Positions 42,240-51,292 of a stretch of DNA of 64,000 nucleotides are shown one piece after another. Below the pieces are notes generated by a model. The model saw only the letters and a program-made list of their open reading frames with translations, ran no database searches and was not told the origin of the DNA. Origin of the DNA: Catellatospora methionotrophica (GTDB taxonomy: Bacteria > Actinomycetota > Actinomycetes > Mycobacteriales > Micromonosporaceae); contig NZ_JAAOTJ010000001.1 in assembly GCF_011297335.1 (NCBI RefSeq), positions 1,116,001-1,180,000 of the forward strand. The letters run 5' to 3'. The position numbers were made by a program, and so were the translations under genes. Positions within the stretch are counted from its first letter, which is position 1; every line of letters starts with the position of its first letter.

Positions 42240-42285
42240 CTCCCCCGGGGAGAGGGTCCACGACTTGACCCTCTCCCCGGGGGAG
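42240..42285. promoter_or_regulatory. Double MerR operator: 19-bp perfect inverted repeat
   Basis: The arms 42240-42258 (ending GAGAGGGTC) and 42267-42285 (starting GACCCTCTC) pair perfectly around 8 nt. Each arm is itself a dyad centred on CCCCGGGG and preceded by TTGACC or TGGACC. Each therefore looks like a MerR-type promoter with the operator inside a stretched -35/-10 spacer, one facing each way. Confidence 0.8.
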
Positions 42286-42301
42286 ATCCGACAGTGGGCT
42301 C

Positions 42302-42670
42302 ATGAGCGACGTCGACTGGGCCGAAGGCCGCACGATCACCACCGCCGAACTGCCTGCCGCGATCACGGCCTACCTGCTCGCACACCGCGACCACGACGTC
42401 CCCACCGCGGTGGGGACGTTCACGCCCGACGCGGTGGTGACCGACGACGGCCACACCTACCACGGGCTGGCGGAGATAGCCGGCTGGGTGGCAAGCACGG
42501 CGAGCGAGTACACGTTCACCACCACGCTGGTCGGCGCGAGCGCGGTCGACGCCGCGCGCTACGAAGTGCGCCAGCATCTGGAGGGCGACTTCCCCGGAGG
42601 GGTGGTGGACCTGCGATACCGGTTCACGATGCACGGCGCGTCGATCGCGGCGTTGGAGATCGCAGCGTGA
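42302..42670 (+). CDS. NTF2-like/SnoaL-like protein
   Basis: 122 residues. ITAYLLAHRDHDVPTAVGTF, VTDDGHTYHGLAEIAGWV and a beta-rich C-terminus ending RYRFTMHGASIAALEIA are typical of the cone-shaped SnoaL/ketosteroid-isomerase fold. It could be an isomerase, cyclase or ligand carrier. No ribosome site precedes the ATG, and a short or absent leader is likely given the MerR promoter directly upstream. It is co-transcribed with the SDR gene. Confidence 0.82.
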   Translation: MSDVDWAEGRTITTAELPAAITAYLLAHRDHDVPTAVGTFTPDAVVTDDGHTYHGLAEIAGWVASTASEYTFTTTLVGASAVDAARYEVRQHLEGDFPGGVVDLRYRFTMHGASIAALEIAA

Positions 42671-42710
42671 AGTGTATTTTCTACCAATCTTCAACTTTTA
42701 GGGGTATTTG

Positions 42711-43550
42711 ATGAGGACCTGGTTCATCACCGGTGGGACGCCGGGCGGGTTCGGCATGGCGTACGCCGAGGCCGCGCTCGAGGTCGGTGACCGGGTGGTG
42801 CTGACCGCCCGCAGCACCGGCCCGTTGCGGGAATGGGAGCAGGCCCAGCAGGGCCGGGCGCTCGTGCTGGCACTGGACGTCACCGACGCCGACCAGGTCC
42901 GGCGGGCGGTGGCCGCGGCCGAGGAGCACTTCGGTGGTATCGATGTGCTGGTCAACAACGCGGGCCGGGGCTGGTACGGGTCGATCGAGGGCATGGCCGA
43001 CGCCGCCGTGCGGCAGCAGTTCGAGCTGAACTTCTTCGCGGTGCTGTCGGTCGTCCGGGCCGTGCTGCCGGGCATGCGGGCCCGGGGCAGCGGCTGGATC
43101 GTCAACATGTCGTCGGTCGCGGGTCTGGTCGGCGTGACCGGCTTCGGCCACTACAGCGCCACCAAGTTCGCGCTCGAGGCCGTGACGGAGGTGCTTCGCA
43201 CGGAGGTGGAGCCGCTGGGTGTCCGGGTCCTGGCGGTGGAGCCGGGAGCCTTCCGCACCCGGGCGTACGCCGGTTTCGCCGACGAGCCGATCAGCGAGCC
43301 GGTCGCGGCGTACCTGCCGATGCTGGAACAGGTCCGCTCCGCGATGGTCGGCCAGGACGGCAGGCAGCCCGGCGATCCGCGCCGTGGCGTACGCGCCGTG
43401 ATCGCCGCCCTGGCCCAGGACCCGCCGCCCCGCCGCCTCGTGCTCGGCGGCGACGGGTTCGACACCGTCGTCACCGCGCTGGAGCGGGACCTGGCCGAGG
43501 TGCGCGCGGCCGAGAGCGTCTCCCGCGGCGCCGACTTCCCCGCCTCCTGA
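42711..43550 (+). CDS. Short-chain dehydrogenase/reductase (classical SDR)
   Basis: 279 residues; AGGGGT lies 5 nt before the ATG. The cofactor motif TGGTPGGFG is near the N-terminus, NNAGRG near 79 and the catalytic Ser (NMSSVAG) with YSATK near 148. The long variable C-terminus suggests an oxidoreductase of the oxidative-stress or steroid-like group. The 40-bp gap before it is unusually AT-rich. Together with the NTF2-like protein it forms the MerR-controlled unit, probably for detoxifying the compound the regulator binds. Confidence 0.92.
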   Translation: MRTWFITGGTPGGFGMAYAEAALEVGDRVVLTARSTGPLREWEQAQQGRALVLALDVTDADQVRRAVAAAEEHFGGIDVLVNNAGRGWYGSIEGMADAAVRQQFELNFFAVLSVVRAVLPGMRARGSGWIVNMSSVAGLVGVTGFGHYSATKFALEAVTEVLRTEVEPLGVRVLAVEPGAFRTRAYAGFADEPISEPVAAYLPMLEQVRSAMVGQDGRQPGDPRRGVRAVIAALAQDPPPRRLVLGGDGFDTVVTALERDLAEVRAAESVSRGADFPAS

Positions 43551-43611
43551 CCGGCGTCCACGTCTCGATGGCCGTGGCGGGATGTCCCAGGCAGCCGTTA
43601 CCGTCGAGCCC

Positions 43612-44031
43612 ATGTCCAGCCCCGCAGACGTGCCACAGGAGATCCTCGACCGGTTGCGGTCGATCTGCCGGCGGCTGCCTGAGACGTACGAGGAACCGGC
43701 GTGGATCGGCGTCCGCTGGCGGATACGCGCGCGCACCGTCGCCCACGTCTACACGCCGGACCCGGCACGCTCACCGGTCTACGCCGAACATGTGGTCGAC
43801 GGCTCGCCGCCGACGGTGCTGACGTTTCGCACCCCGGTCGACGAGCTGCTCGGACTGACCGCCCAGGGCTTCCCGTACTTCCGCGCGCCCTGGGGCCACA
43901 ACGTGGCCGCCGCCATCCTCGGCGAGCACACCGACTGGGCCGAGATCGCCGAGCTGATCACCGACAGCTACGGCGAGATGGCCCCGAAGTTCCTCGTCGC
44001 CCAGATCGCCGGGCCGTCGACATACAGGTAG
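43612..44031 (+). CDS. MmcQ/YjbR-family protein
   Basis: 139 residues from the ATG at 43612. Segments LDRLRSICRRLPETYEEPAW, GVRWRIRARTVAHVY, FPYFRAPWGHNVAAAILG and WAEIAELITDSYGEMAPKFL match the CyaY-like YjbR/MmcQ fold. These proteins are often called DNA-binding, but evidence for the family is thin. TACCGT six bases before the ATG fits a leaderless start. An in-frame ATG 30 nt earlier is less likely. Confidence 0.85.
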   Translation: MSSPADVPQEILDRLRSICRRLPETYEEPAWIGVRWRIRARTVAHVYTPDPARSPVYAEHVVDGSPPTVLTFRTPVDELLGLTAQGFPYFRAPWGHNVAAAILGEHTDWAEIAELITDSYGEMAPKFLVAQIAGPSTYR

Positions 44032-44054
44032 ACCTCCCTCGTGCGGCCTCGCGA

Positions 44055-45191
44055 TCAGGCGGCCGACAGCGGGTCGGCGCCGTCGCCGTCGCGGATCAGC
44101 AGGTCCAGGTCGACGTAGTAGCGGCCCGACTCCCGCAGCTCGCCCAGCAGCACCCGCCGGGCGGCGTCGGCCACCAGCGCACCGCCGAGGCCGACCCCCG
44201 AGGCGAGCTGCGGCCAGCTGCTCAGCTCGACGCCGATGCGCGGGATCGAGGCGGCCAGCTTCGGGCTGATCTCGCCGATCATCTTGAGCACGTTGTCGAT
44301 CACCTCGGCGCGGCTGAGGCCGTCCAGGTCCGCCGAGGTGGTCGGGCCGAGGATGCCGTGCAGCAGCGGCCGGTCGGGCTCCAGGTCGTAGCGTTCGATG
44401 TCGAGCATGCCGCGGTCGTTGGTGTCCATCAGCACCGGGATGCGGCAGGTCCGGGCCCATTCGCGGGCGGCGAGTTTGATGCGCGGCTCGTCGCACTCCT
44501 CGACCAGCAGGTCGATCGGGCCGCTGCCGCCGAGGAAGAACCGCTTGATGTTGTTGTCGTGCAGGCCGTCGGGGTAGACGTCCACGTCGAGGTAGGGGTC
44601 GAGTTCGAACAGCTGGCGGGCCGCGATGACGGTCTTGTTGACGCCTAGCTCGTGCACCCCGGCCCGCAGCCGGTTGAGGTTGGACAGGGCCAGGGTGTCG
44701 AAGTCGGCGAGGGTGAACGCGGTCGCGACGCCCTCCGTGGCCAGGGTCAGCGCGGCGCTGTTGCCGACCGACAACCCGATGACGCCGATGCGGCGGCCGG
44801 CCAGGCTGCGCTGCTGCTCCCGGCTGATCTTGCCGCGGTTGCGGTCGGTGCGCAGCAGGCGGAAGTCGTCGCGGTCCAGCAGGTGCACCAGCCGTCCCGA
44901 CCACGGGTAGAACACCCAGGTACCGGCCTGCCACGGCTCGGCGCCGCCCAGGTGCTCGGCGGCGAGGCGGGCCAGCCGGCCCTGGTCGCCCTTCAGCGGC
45001 GGGTGCAGCGTCGCGACCAGGTCGGCGACCTGCTCGGCGTAGGTGTCGCAGACTTCGCGCACCCGTCCCGAGGTCAGCAGCTGCTCGAACCGCTGCCGGT
45101 CGCCGCCGTCGCCGAGCCGGAACAGTTCGGGCCGCCAGGCGAGCACGTCGCCCTCGCGTTCGCGCAGGGCCAGCAGGTCCGGGATCGTCAC
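44055..45191 (-). CDS. E1/ThiF-like protein (N-terminal half of Rv1355c-type family)
   Basis: 378 residues with a GTG start after AAGGAG. An N-terminal region (1-125) containing TWVFYPWSGRLVHLLDRDDF and LRTDRNRGKIS leads to an E1-like Rossmann domain. The nucleotide loop IGVIGLSVGNSAAL is followed by LADFDTLALSNLNRLRAGVHELGVNK. The domain continues to EECDEPRIK, where Cys could be the acceptor residue. Rv1355c-type proteins carry a nitroreductase domain after this part, and it is absent here. No ubiquitin-like or ThiS-like partner is nearby. It is probably an adenylating enzyme of unknown substrate. Confidence 0.82.
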   Translation of the reverse strand: MTIPDLLALREREGDVLAWRPELFRLGDGGDRQRFEQLLTSGRVREVCDTYAEQVADLVATLHPPLKGDQGRLARLAAEHLGGAEPWQAGTWVFYPWSGRLVHLLDRDDFRLLRTDRNRGKISREQQRSLAGRRIGVIGLSVGNSAALTLATEGVATAFTLADFDTLALSNLNRLRAGVHELGVNKTVIAARQLFELDPYLDVDVYPDGLHDNNIKRFFLGGSGPIDLLVEECDEPRIKLAAREWARTCRIPVLMDTNDRGMLDIERYDLEPDRPLLHGILGPTTSADLDGLSRAEVIDNVLKMIGEISPKLAASIPRIGVELSSWPQLASGVGLGGALVADAARRVLLGELRESGRYYVDLDLLIRDGDGADPLSAA

Positions 45192-45202
45192 GTGTGCTCC
45201 TT

Positions 45203-45826
45203 CTACACCAGCCCGGCCGGGCCGGAGGCCGACAGAGCCGCCGGGGCGGCCGACTCCATGATGGACACCTCGGGCCCGTCGGGCTTCCACTCGTGCGCCA
45301 GTACGGAGTAGCTGACGACGTCGTGCCATACGCCATGGGTGTGGAACAGCTCGCGCATGAACCCCTCCTGGACCAGGCCGAGGCGGGTCATGCGCTCGTG
45401 CATGCGCAGGTAGTCGGTGCGCCGCCCGCCCCAGATCCGGTGCAGGGCCAGCGGGCCGAACCCGTACGCCATGAGCAGGCGGGAGGCGGTCACGCCCCGG
45501 CCCACGCCCGGGGACTCGGGGATCACGATGAGGCCGCCGAGCATCGCGTTGCGGCCGTACTCCTCGACCAGCAGCCGGACCACCCCGACCAGGTCGGGTG
45601 CGCCGTCGACGGTGATGGCCAGGGTGTACTGGGTGCGGGGTGCCCGGCGGGCCGCGGCCAGGTGCGCGTCGAGCGCCTCGGGCACCTGCTCGGCGGCCAG
45701 CTGGTCGAAGCCCATGAACTGGGTCAGGTCGGGATCGGTGTAGAGCCTCGTCAGCGCGGGCAGGTCCTGCTCGCCCAGCTCCCGCAGCACGATGTCCCCA
45801 CCGTCGATGGTCACCGGAAAGGGCAC
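45203..45826 (-). CDS. GNAT-family N-acetyltransferase
   Basis: 207 residues from a GTG at 45826, which has GAGGGG upstream. IVLRELGEQDLPALTRLYTD, DLVGVVRLLVEEYGRNAMLGGLIVIPESPGVGRGVTASRLLMAYGFGPLALHRIWGG and GLVQEGFMRELF follow the RimJ/RimL pattern, with GVGRGV in the acetyl-CoA loop. It precedes the E1-like gene by 11 nt in the same transcription unit, so the two products may act on one target. The substrate is unknown. Confidence 0.9.
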   Translation of the reverse strand: MPFPVTIDGGDIVLRELGEQDLPALTRLYTDPDLTQFMGFDQLAAEQVPEALDAHLAAARRAPRTQYTLAITVDGAPDLVGVVRLLVEEYGRNAMLGGLIVIPESPGVGRGVTASRLLMAYGFGPLALHRIWGGRRTDYLRMHERMTRLGLVQEGFMRELFHTHGVWHDVVSYSVLAHEWKPDGPEVSIMESAAPAALSASGPAGLV

Positions 45827-46115
45827 GCGGCACCCCTCTAGTCTGCTGAACCCATGGCCGTGACTTCGATGTCCGCCGATCTGTTGCAGCGTAGGGGATG
45901 CGGCGGGGCGGCCACCTCCGCCAGCCGGGTGGGGCCATCGAGCCACGTCGACACCGCCGACCGGCCACGCAGCCGACACGGCCACCCGGACCGCCGTCGA
46001 CGCCGGCAGCGCTGTGACCAGGCAGAACGGCTCGTTTCCCGAGGTCGGCCTGCTCGTTCCTCCTGGCAGACGCCGCCCTCGGGGTGGCGCGCGGCAGTGG
46101 CGGAAGGTGTGCGAC

Positions 46116-48014
46116 GTGGTCGACCGCAGGCGGATTCTTCAGGCGAGCGTGGCCATCGGCGCCGCCGCGGCGCTGTCCCAGCAGGCCGGCTGGGCCTGGG
46201 CGGCGGGCCGGGCGGGCGCCCTGCACCCGAGGAAGATCCGCAAGTACGTCACGCCGCTGACGGTCCCGCCGGTGATGTCGCCCGAGCGGCGCGAGAAGGA
46301 CGGCCCGGACCACTACCGGATCGGCGTACGCCAGTTCCGGCAGCAGATCCTGCCCAAGGGTATGCCGCGCACCACCGTCTGGGGCTACGGGGACGTGTCC
46401 CGGCCGGGCAGGTTCCGGACCCCGGCGGGCACCATCGAGGCGACCGTGGACCGCCCGGTGCGCGTCACCTGGGTCAACGAACTCGTCGACGGCTCCGGGG
46501 GCTTCCGCCCGCACCTGCTGGCGGTGGACCCCACCCTGCACTGGGCCAACCCGCCGGGCGGCGAGTCCGGCCGCGACTCCCGGCCCACCTTCACCGCGAC
46601 GCCCGGCCCCTACCGGGGGCCGGTGCCGATCGTCACGCACCTGCACGGCGGCCGCTCGACACAGGACAGCTGCGGCTACCCGGAGGCCTGGTACCTGCCG
46701 CAGGCCCGCGACATCCCCCACGGGCACGCCACCGTCGGCACCTTCCACGACGCGTTCGGCGAGGAGTTCACCCACCGCCACGGCACCGCCTGGCAGCCCG
46801 GCTCGGCGACCTTCCACTACGGCAACGACCAGCGCGCGGCCACACTGTGGTATCACGACCACGCCCTGGGCCTGACCCGCCTCAACGTGTACGCCGGACT
46901 GGCCGGGTACTACCTGCTGCGCGGTGGTGCCGCGGACCTGCCGCCCGGCGTGCTCCCGGGGCCCGCGCCGCGGCTGGGCGACCGGCCCGGCACCCGCTAC
47001 CACGAGATCCCGCTGATGGTGCAGGACCGCTCCTTCAACACCGACGGCTCGCTGTTCTACCCGGCCAGCCGCGCCTTCACCGACGACGCGGGGCCGTACC
47101 TGCCCGACGGCCCGTTCCCGCCGATCTGGAATCCGGCGTTCCTCGCCGACACCATGATGGTCAACGGCAGCACCTGGCCGGTGCTGGAGGTCGAACCGCG
47201 CCGCTACCGGCTGCGGCTGCTCAACGCCTGCAACAGCCGGGTGCTGATCATGAAGATCGCGGCGGACCGGCTGGCCGCGCGCCCGGCGCCCGCCGCGCTT
47301 CCGATCTGGCAGATCGGCAACGACGGCGGCTTCCTGCCCGAACCCGTGTCACTGCAGCAACTGCTGCTCGGCCCCGCCGAGCGGGCCGACGTCATCGTGG
47401 ACTTCACCGGCCTGCGCGAGGGCACCGAGCTCTACCTCATCAACGAGGGCCCGGACGTGCTCTGCGCCGACGACTTCAACCCGTCGGACCCGGCCACCAC
47501 CGGCCAGGTCATGAAGTTCACCGTCGGGAGGCTGACCGGCCGGGACCGCAGCGTCGCGCCCGAGGACCTGGACCTGCCCCGGATCCGGCCACTCGGCCAC
47601 GAGACCAGGACCCGCCGCCTGGCCCTGGACGAGGAACTCGGGCACGACCACTCGGTCAAGATGATGCTCTACACGATCGGCGCGGACGGGCACGCCGACC
47701 CGCGCCACTGGCACGACCCGGTCACCGAGCAGCCCGCCCTCAACAGCACCGAGGTCTGGGAGCTGCACAACTGGAGCGCCCACGCCCACCCCGTCCACCT
47801 GCACGTGGTCCAGTTCGAGGTCCTCGGCCGGGGCAAGGACGGCAGGCAGCGACCACGGCCGGGCGACCGCGGCCTGAAAGACACCGTCCTGGTCTTCCCG
47901 GGCGAGATCACCCGGGTGAAGGCCGCCTTCGACCTGGCGGGGCGCTATGTGTGGCACTGTCACCTGCTCGAACACGAGGACAACGACATGATGCGGCCGT
48001 TCCTCGTGCGGTGA
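46116..48014 (+). CDS. Multicopper oxidase (CotA/bilirubin-oxidase type), Tat-exported
   Basis: 632 residues from a GTG at 46116, with GGAAGGTG 6 nt upstream. It opens with a twin-arginine signal, VDRRRILQASVAIGAAAAL. The four copper-binding blocks are present: THLHGG (near 172), WYHDHALG (near 244), HPVHLH (near 558) and WHCHLLEHEDNDMM (near 612). That gives complete type 1 and trinuclear sites with an axial Met. It oxidises phenolic, bilirubin-like or metal substrates while reducing oxygen to water. It ends 2 nt from the convergent MFS gene. Confidence 0.93.
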   Translation: MVDRRRILQASVAIGAAAALSQQAGWAWAAGRAGALHPRKIRKYVTPLTVPPVMSPERREKDGPDHYRIGVRQFRQQILPKGMPRTTVWGYGDVSRPGRFRTPAGTIEATVDRPVRVTWVNELVDGSGGFRPHLLAVDPTLHWANPPGGESGRDSRPTFTATPGPYRGPVPIVTHLHGGRSTQDSCGYPEAWYLPQARDIPHGHATVGTFHDAFGEEFTHRHGTAWQPGSATFHYGNDQRAATLWYHDHALGLTRLNVYAGLAGYYLLRGGAADLPPGVLPGPAPRLGDRPGTRYHEIPLMVQDRSFNTDGSLFYPASRAFTDDAGPYLPDGPFPPIWNPAFLADTMMVNGSTWPVLEVEPRRYRLRLLNACNSRVLIMKIAADRLAARPAPAALPIWQIGNDGGFLPEPVSLQQLLLGPAERADVIVDFTGLREGTELYLINEGPDVLCADDFNPSDPATTGQVMKFTVGRLTGRDRSVAPEDLDLPRIRPLGHETRTRRLALDEELGHDHSVKMMLYTIGADGHADPRHWHDPVTEQPALNSTEVWELHNWSAHAHPVHLHVVQFEVLGRGKDGRQRPRPGDRGLKDTVLVFPGEITRVKAAFDLAGRYVWHCHLLEHEDNDMMRPFLVR

Positions 48015-48016
48015 CC

Positions 48017-49522
48017 TCAGTGACCGTGTCCCACGCTCGCGGCGTCGCTGTCCGCTCTGGCCGGCAGCAGCAGCGCAGCGATGATCACGGCGATGGACAG
48101 GACCACGCCGATGATGAACGCCAGCCGCATGCCGTCCAGGCTGGCGGCCGTGGCGGCGACCCCTTCGGCCTTAAGCGCGTCGGCGCGCGCGCTCATCACG
48201 GTGACCACGAGTGCGGTGCCGAAAGCCGCCGCCACCTGCTGCAGTGTGCCGAGGATGGAGCTGCCGTGGGCGTAGAGGTGCGGCGGGACCGCGCCGAGGC
48301 CCAGGGTGAACACCGGCGTGAAGGTCGCCGCCAGCCCGACCATGAGCATCGCGTGCAGGCCGAGGATCTGCCAGTACGGCATGGTCATCGAGACCTGGGT
48401 GAAGCCGGCGAGCGCCAGCGAGATCGCGATCGCGCCGGGGATGACCAGGACCCGGCCGCCGAACCGGTCGAACAGGCGGCCCACGGTCGGACCGAGCAGG
48501 CCCATGGCCACGCTGCCCGGCATCACCAGCAGCCCGGCCTGTAGGGCGCTGAGGCCACGGATGTTCTGCAGGTACAGCGGCAGCAGGATCATCGAGCCGA
48601 GCATGGCCATGAACGCGACCGACATCAGGATCAGTGAGATCGTGTACGTCCGGTGCTTGAGGGTGCGCAGGTCCATCAGCGGCGACCCGAGCTTCTGCAG
48701 CGACACCTGGCGCAGTACGAACACGGCGATGGCGGCCAGCCCGGCCACCACGATCCCGGCGGCCAGGCCGACGCTGGCGTCCTGGAACCGGCTGAGCCCG
48801 TAGACCAGGCCGCCGAAGCCGAGGGCGGCCAGCACCACGCTGAACCAGTCGATGGTGCCCGCCTCGGGCTCGCCGATGTTCTCCAACTGCTTCATGCCAC
48901 CCCAGGTGATCAGGGCGGCGATGGGCAGCACGACGGCGAACAGCAGCCGCCAGGACCCGAGGCTCAGGATCACTCCCGACAGCGCCGGGCCCATGGCGGG
49001 GGCGACCGAGATGGCCAGCGAGACGTTGCCCATGACCCTGCCCCGGTCGCGTTCGGGCACCACGTGCATCAGCGTGGTCATCAGCAGCGGCATCATCACC
49101 GCGGTGCCGGAGGCCTGGATGATGCGCGCGCCGAGCAGCACCTCGAAGCTCGGCGCGACGATGGCCAGCGTGGTGCCGAGCAGGAACAGACCCATGGCCG
49201 TGGTGTACGCGCCGCGGGTGGAGACCCGTTGCAGGAACCAGCCGGTTACCGGGATCACCGCTGCCATGGTCAGCATGAAGGCGGTCGACAGCCACTGCGC
49301 GGTCTGCTCGGTGATTCTCAACGCTTCCATCAGGTTCGGGATGGCGTTGATCATGATCGTCTCGTTGAGGATGACAACGAACGTGGCCAGCACCAGCAGC
49401 CGGATCACCGGCGGTGTGCGACCTGGGACCGCGGTCGCGGACGTGGCGGGTGAGTCGAGCAGCTGGCTGGGCACGGTACCTCGATCGGGTTGTCTGGGAG
49501 TCCTGCTGGCAGTCGTTGTCAC
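48017..49522 (-). CDS. MFS drug exporter, DHA2 (EmrB/QacA) family
   Basis: 501 residues with about 14 hydrophobic segments. ETIMINAIPNLMEALRITEQTAQWLSTAFMLTMAAVIPVTGW matches motif A/D regions of the DHA2 family, and motif C appears as APAMGPALSGVI. It exports hydrophobic or cationic drugs by proton antiport. The start is uncertain. GTG 49522 has CAGGGTTGG upstream and GTG 49474 has CGAGGTACC, and both lie in the cytoplasmic tail before helix 1. A TAGGTC element near 49570 may be its -10 box. It ends with a His-containing tail. Confidence 0.92.
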   Translation of the reverse strand: MTTTASRTPRQPDRGTVPSQLLDSPATSATAVPGRTPPVIRLLVLATFVVILNETIMINAIPNLMEALRITEQTAQWLSTAFMLTMAAVIPVTGWFLQRVSTRGAYTTAMGLFLLGTTLAIVAPSFEVLLGARIIQASGTAVMMPLLMTTLMHVVPERDRGRVMGNVSLAISVAPAMGPALSGVILSLGSWRLLFAVVLPIAALITWGGMKQLENIGEPEAGTIDWFSVVLAALGFGGLVYGLSRFQDASVGLAAGIVVAGLAAIAVFVLRQVSLQKLGSPLMDLRTLKHRTYTISLILMSVAFMAMLGSMILLPLYLQNIRGLSALQAGLLVMPGSVAMGLLGPTVGRLFDRFGGRVLVIPGAIAISLALAGFTQVSMTMPYWQILGLHAMLMVGLAATFTPVFTLGLGAVPPHLYAHGSSILGTLQQVAAAFGTALVVTVMSARADALKAEGVAATAASLDGMRLAFIIGVVLSIAVIIAALLLPARADSDAASVGHGH

Positions 49523-49756
49523 ACCAACCCTGACTGACGCCACCGACAAAACTCATCGCAGCGACCTACTCTGCGGCAAGTTCATCCAGAAATCATCCTG
49601 TTTTCACCACGGTGGATGAAGCCCGTCGACGAGCAGGGGCCGGCGGGTACGTCCGGCATCAGCGGTGAGCAGGCGGGCCGGGCCGCCGCGCGGCGGTGAT
49701 CTGGCCGCACGTTCGCCCACAGCCGGGTAGCCCGGCCTGCACTACCGTGGACCACC

Positions 49757-50536
49757 ATGGACTTCACCCCCGCCCTGCCCCGCTTCGACGTACGCGACCA
49801 GGTAGCCCTCGTCACCGGTGCCGCCCGGGGACTGGGCCGGGCCATCGCGCTGGCGCTGGCCGAGGCCGGTGCCCACGTGGCGCTCGGGCTGCGCGACGTG
49901 CACGCCGACGCGGGTGTCGCCGACGAGATCGCCGCACGGGGACGCCGCGCGCTGAAACTCCAGCTCGACGTCGCCCGCACCGAGCAGATCACCCCGGCGG
50001 TCGAGGCGACCGTACGCGAGTTCGGCCGCCTCGACATCCTCGTCAACAACGCCGGTATCGCCCCGGAGAGCCTTGCCGAACACGTCACCGAGGACGCCTT
50101 CGACGCGACTCTCGCCGTCAACCTGAAGGGCACCTTCTTCACCAGCCAGGCCGCCGGCCGCGTCATGATCGGGCAGGGACACGGCCGGATCGTGAACCTC
50201 GGCTCGCAGGCGGGCACGATCGCCCTGCCGGGCGAGTCCGTCTACTGCATGACGAAGGCGGCCATCGCGCACCTGACCAAGTGCCTCGCGGTGGAGTGGG
50301 GCCCGCACGGCATCACGGTCAACGCGGTCGCGCCGACGTTCGTGCGTACGCCGGGGACCTCGGCCGTGCTCGCCGACCAGGCGTTCCACGACGACGTGGT
50401 GGAACGGATCGCCGCCCTGCACCGGATCGGCGAGCCGATCGAGGTCGCGGGCGCGGTGGTGTTCCTCTGCTCCCCCGCCGCCTCGCTGATCACCGGCGAG
50501 ACCCTGATGATCGACGGCGGGTGGACGGCACGCTGA
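49757..50536 (+). CDS. Short-chain dehydrogenase/reductase (FabG/gluconate 5-dehydrogenase-like)
   Basis: 259 residues. TGAARGLGRAIAL is the cofactor loop, NNAGIAPE follows near 97, the catalytic Ser lies in VNLGSQAG and YCMTK supplies Tyr and Lys. The C-terminal LITGETLMIDGGW is the usual end of this group. ACTACCGT shortly before the ATG suggests a leaderless or very short leader. The gene is transcribed away from the MFS exporter. The substrate is unknown. Confidence 0.93.
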   Translation: MDFTPALPRFDVRDQVALVTGAARGLGRAIALALAEAGAHVALGLRDVHADAGVADEIAARGRRALKLQLDVARTEQITPAVEATVREFGRLDILVNNAGIAPESLAEHVTEDAFDATLAVNLKGTFFTSQAAGRVMIGQGHGRIVNLGSQAGTIALPGESVYCMTKAAIAHLTKCLAVEWGPHGITVNAVAPTFVRTPGTSAVLADQAFHDDVVERIAALHRIGEPIEVAGAVVFLCSPAASLITGETLMIDGGWTAR

Positions 50537-50610
50537 GCCCGGACCCGGCCGCCGCGTGCGGGCACCCCGGATGTCGTGCCGGGGCACGCCCTGGCAGATG
50601 ATGGACGGCG

Positions 50611-51147
50611 ATGAGGCGGCCGACACTGTTCCTGACCGTGGGACTTCCCTGCACCGGGAAGACCACGGCTGCCCGGCGCATCGAGGCCGAGCAGAACGCG
50701 CTTCGCCTGACCAAGGACGAGTGGGTCAAGGCGCTCTACGGCGACGAGAATCCGGCGTCGGCCCAGGACGTGATCGAAGGACGGCTCATCCAGATCGGGC
50801 TGCGCGCCCTCGAACTGGGCAGCAACGTCGTGATCGACTACGGCCTCTGGAGCCGGGACGAGCGCTCCGCGCTACGCCAGGCGGCAGCGGACCGGGGCGC
50901 GGCGGTGGAACTGCGCTACTTCGAGGTCACCCCGGCCGAGCAGCGCAGGCGGCTCGATCAGCGCCAGGCCGAGGCCCCGCACACCACGTGGCCCATGTCC
51001 GACGAGGAACTCGCCGCGTGGGCCGCGTTCATCCAGATCCCGACCCCGGGCGAACGCGACGGCAGTGAACCCGTCGGCGATCCCCCGGCCGGATTCGCGA
51101 CCTGGGACGCGTGGCGCACCCATCGCTGGCCGCCGTCGGTCTCGTGA
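50611..51147 (+). CDS. P-loop kinase-like ATP-binding protein (zeta-toxin/AAA_33 type)
   Basis: 178 residues. Walker A is GLPCTGKTTAA (11-21). A second acidic motif comes with LTKDEWVKALYGD and VVIDYGLWSRDERSALRQ, followed by RYFEVTPAEQRRRLDQR. This is the layout of small nucleoside/antibiotic-type kinases and AAA_33 proteins. The catalytic Asp following LTK is where the substrate hydroxyl would be activated. No antitoxin-like gene is adjacent, so a toxin role is not supported. Confidence 0.87.
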   Translation: MRRPTLFLTVGLPCTGKTTAARRIEAEQNALRLTKDEWVKALYGDENPASAQDVIEGRLIQIGLRALELGSNVVIDYGLWSRDERSALRQAAADRGAAVELRYFEVTPAEQRRRLDQRQAEAPHTTWPMSDEELAAWAAFIQIPTPGERDGSEPVGDPPAGFATWDAWRTHRWPPSVS

Positions 51148-51292
51148 CAGGCTCCGCGCAGGGTGGTTCAGGCCAGGCCTCGACGACGCCTCCGATGCGA
51201 CGAGGTCAGTGGCAGGTGCCGGTGCCCGTGTCAGTGAAACAGCGGGTGGTGCCACCTCGCCACCGTGCGGCGCGCCGACTCCTGCGGTGTTA

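Noticed and set aside
50611-51147. Zeta-toxin of a toxin-antitoxin module
   Set aside because: The P-loop fold would allow it, but there is no small antitoxin gene next to it and the flanking genes are unrelated.
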